This document shows positions 63,912-64,000 of a stretch of 64,000 bases of DNA, piece after piece; the stretch's first letter is position 1, and each line of letters starts with the position of its first letter. The DNA lies in contig NZ_JAMQPR010000001.1 of NCBI RefSeq assembly GCF_026151345.1, positions 2,090,676 to 2,154,675 of the forward strand, given 5' to 3'. Position numbers and translations under genes: made by a program. This stretch comes from Leptospira paudalimensis. Lineage in GTDB: Bacteria > Spirochaetota > Leptospiria > Leptospirales > Leptospiraceae. The notes under the pieces were generated by a model, which was not told the DNA's origin, did no database searches, and saw only the letters and a list, made by a program, of their open reading frames with translations.

Positions 63912-64000
63912 TTAGTTTCCTGTTTTCACCCTAGCAATTGCAGAATTCCATTTATCAATTTCTTCTTTTCGTTCTGCATCTTTCATTTTGGGTGTGAACT
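63912..64000 (-). CDS. Probable glycerol kinase (C-terminal end only)
   Basis: Only the last 28 codons are present. The translation ends FTPKMKDAERKEEIDKWN followed by SAIARVKTGN and a stop. This matches the C-terminus of FGGY-family glycerol kinases (FxPxM....R...Y..W..AVxR). The stop codon abuts the FliG-like stop in a convergent arrangement. The short length limits certainty; another FGGY sugar kinase is possible. Confidence 0.6.
   Translation of the reverse strand, partial: FTPKMKDAERKEEIDKWNSAIARVKTGN

Overview
The window looks like a chromosomal segment of a Leptospira, most likely a saprophytic-type species. The base composition is AT-rich, and many proteins carry spirochaete-style lipoboxes (for example FGFVGC and LSSLAC). 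Spirochaete or Leptospira-type proteins are present: a FlaA-family flagellar sheath protein, a FlgM anti-sigma factor, a DUF1577/PilZ protein, a peroxiredoxin-sufB pair behind a PerR-type box, and WaaA for LPS. The species cannot be fixed from the sequence. I see no insertion sequences, prophage, CRISPR array, rRNA or origin; genes are dense and often overlap by ATGA or TGATG.

Layout. 1-10.5 kb: start of a poly(A) polymerase gene, an M23 peptidase, two separate DoxX genes each preceded by a near-perfect or perfect palindrome, Lgt, an enoyl-CoA hydratase, an unlisted 51-codon gene with a strong ribosome site, a TPR protein overlapping a Upf1-like helicase, a TetR-cyclase pair and a MarR-membrane protein pair. 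10.5-18.6 kb: a complete alternative complex III operon (actA-B-C-D-E-F) followed by an SH3-like lipoprotein and a strong bidirectional terminator. 18.9-27.2 kb: GT39 glycosyltransferase, Cys-rich lipoprotein, RlmN, sterol-desaturase-like hydroxylase, LTA-synthase-like sulfatase, PQQ-type sugar dehydrogenase, TMEM220-like protein.

27.2-33.4 kb: sufB and ahpC under a PerR-like operator, an ABC-F ATPase with a structured 5' leader that appears to hide a start site, and an 837-aa low-complexity protein. 33.6-44.3 kb: thioesterase, tRNA-Leu(CAA), an amidase, a coupled four-gene run (two M16 peptidases, MBL hydrolase, O-methyltransferase), two tandem paralogous lipoproteins, a DsbD-like lipoprotein and a solitary DNA methyltransferase. 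44.4-52.1 kb: a tight leftward cluster of GGDEF protein, 75-aa protein, bilobal aspartyl protease, MnmA, an ATP-grasp/FMN-dehydrogenase fusion, DUF1577-PilZ protein and RluA.

52.3-64 kb: initiator tRNA-Met, proC-yggS, a flaA-like/waaA/nadE run, RsmI, FlgM, a degenerate iron-ADH-fold protein, a small protein and a FliG-like protein, and the 3' end of a probable glycerol kinase gene. The strongest candidates for undescribed biology are the ATP-grasp/FMN fusion with its neighbours, the ABC-F leader, the ADH-like protein lacking metal ligands beside flagellar genes, the two-DTG aspartyl protease, and the 837-aa disordered protein. All functions are read from sequence motifs and memory of families; nothing was searched.
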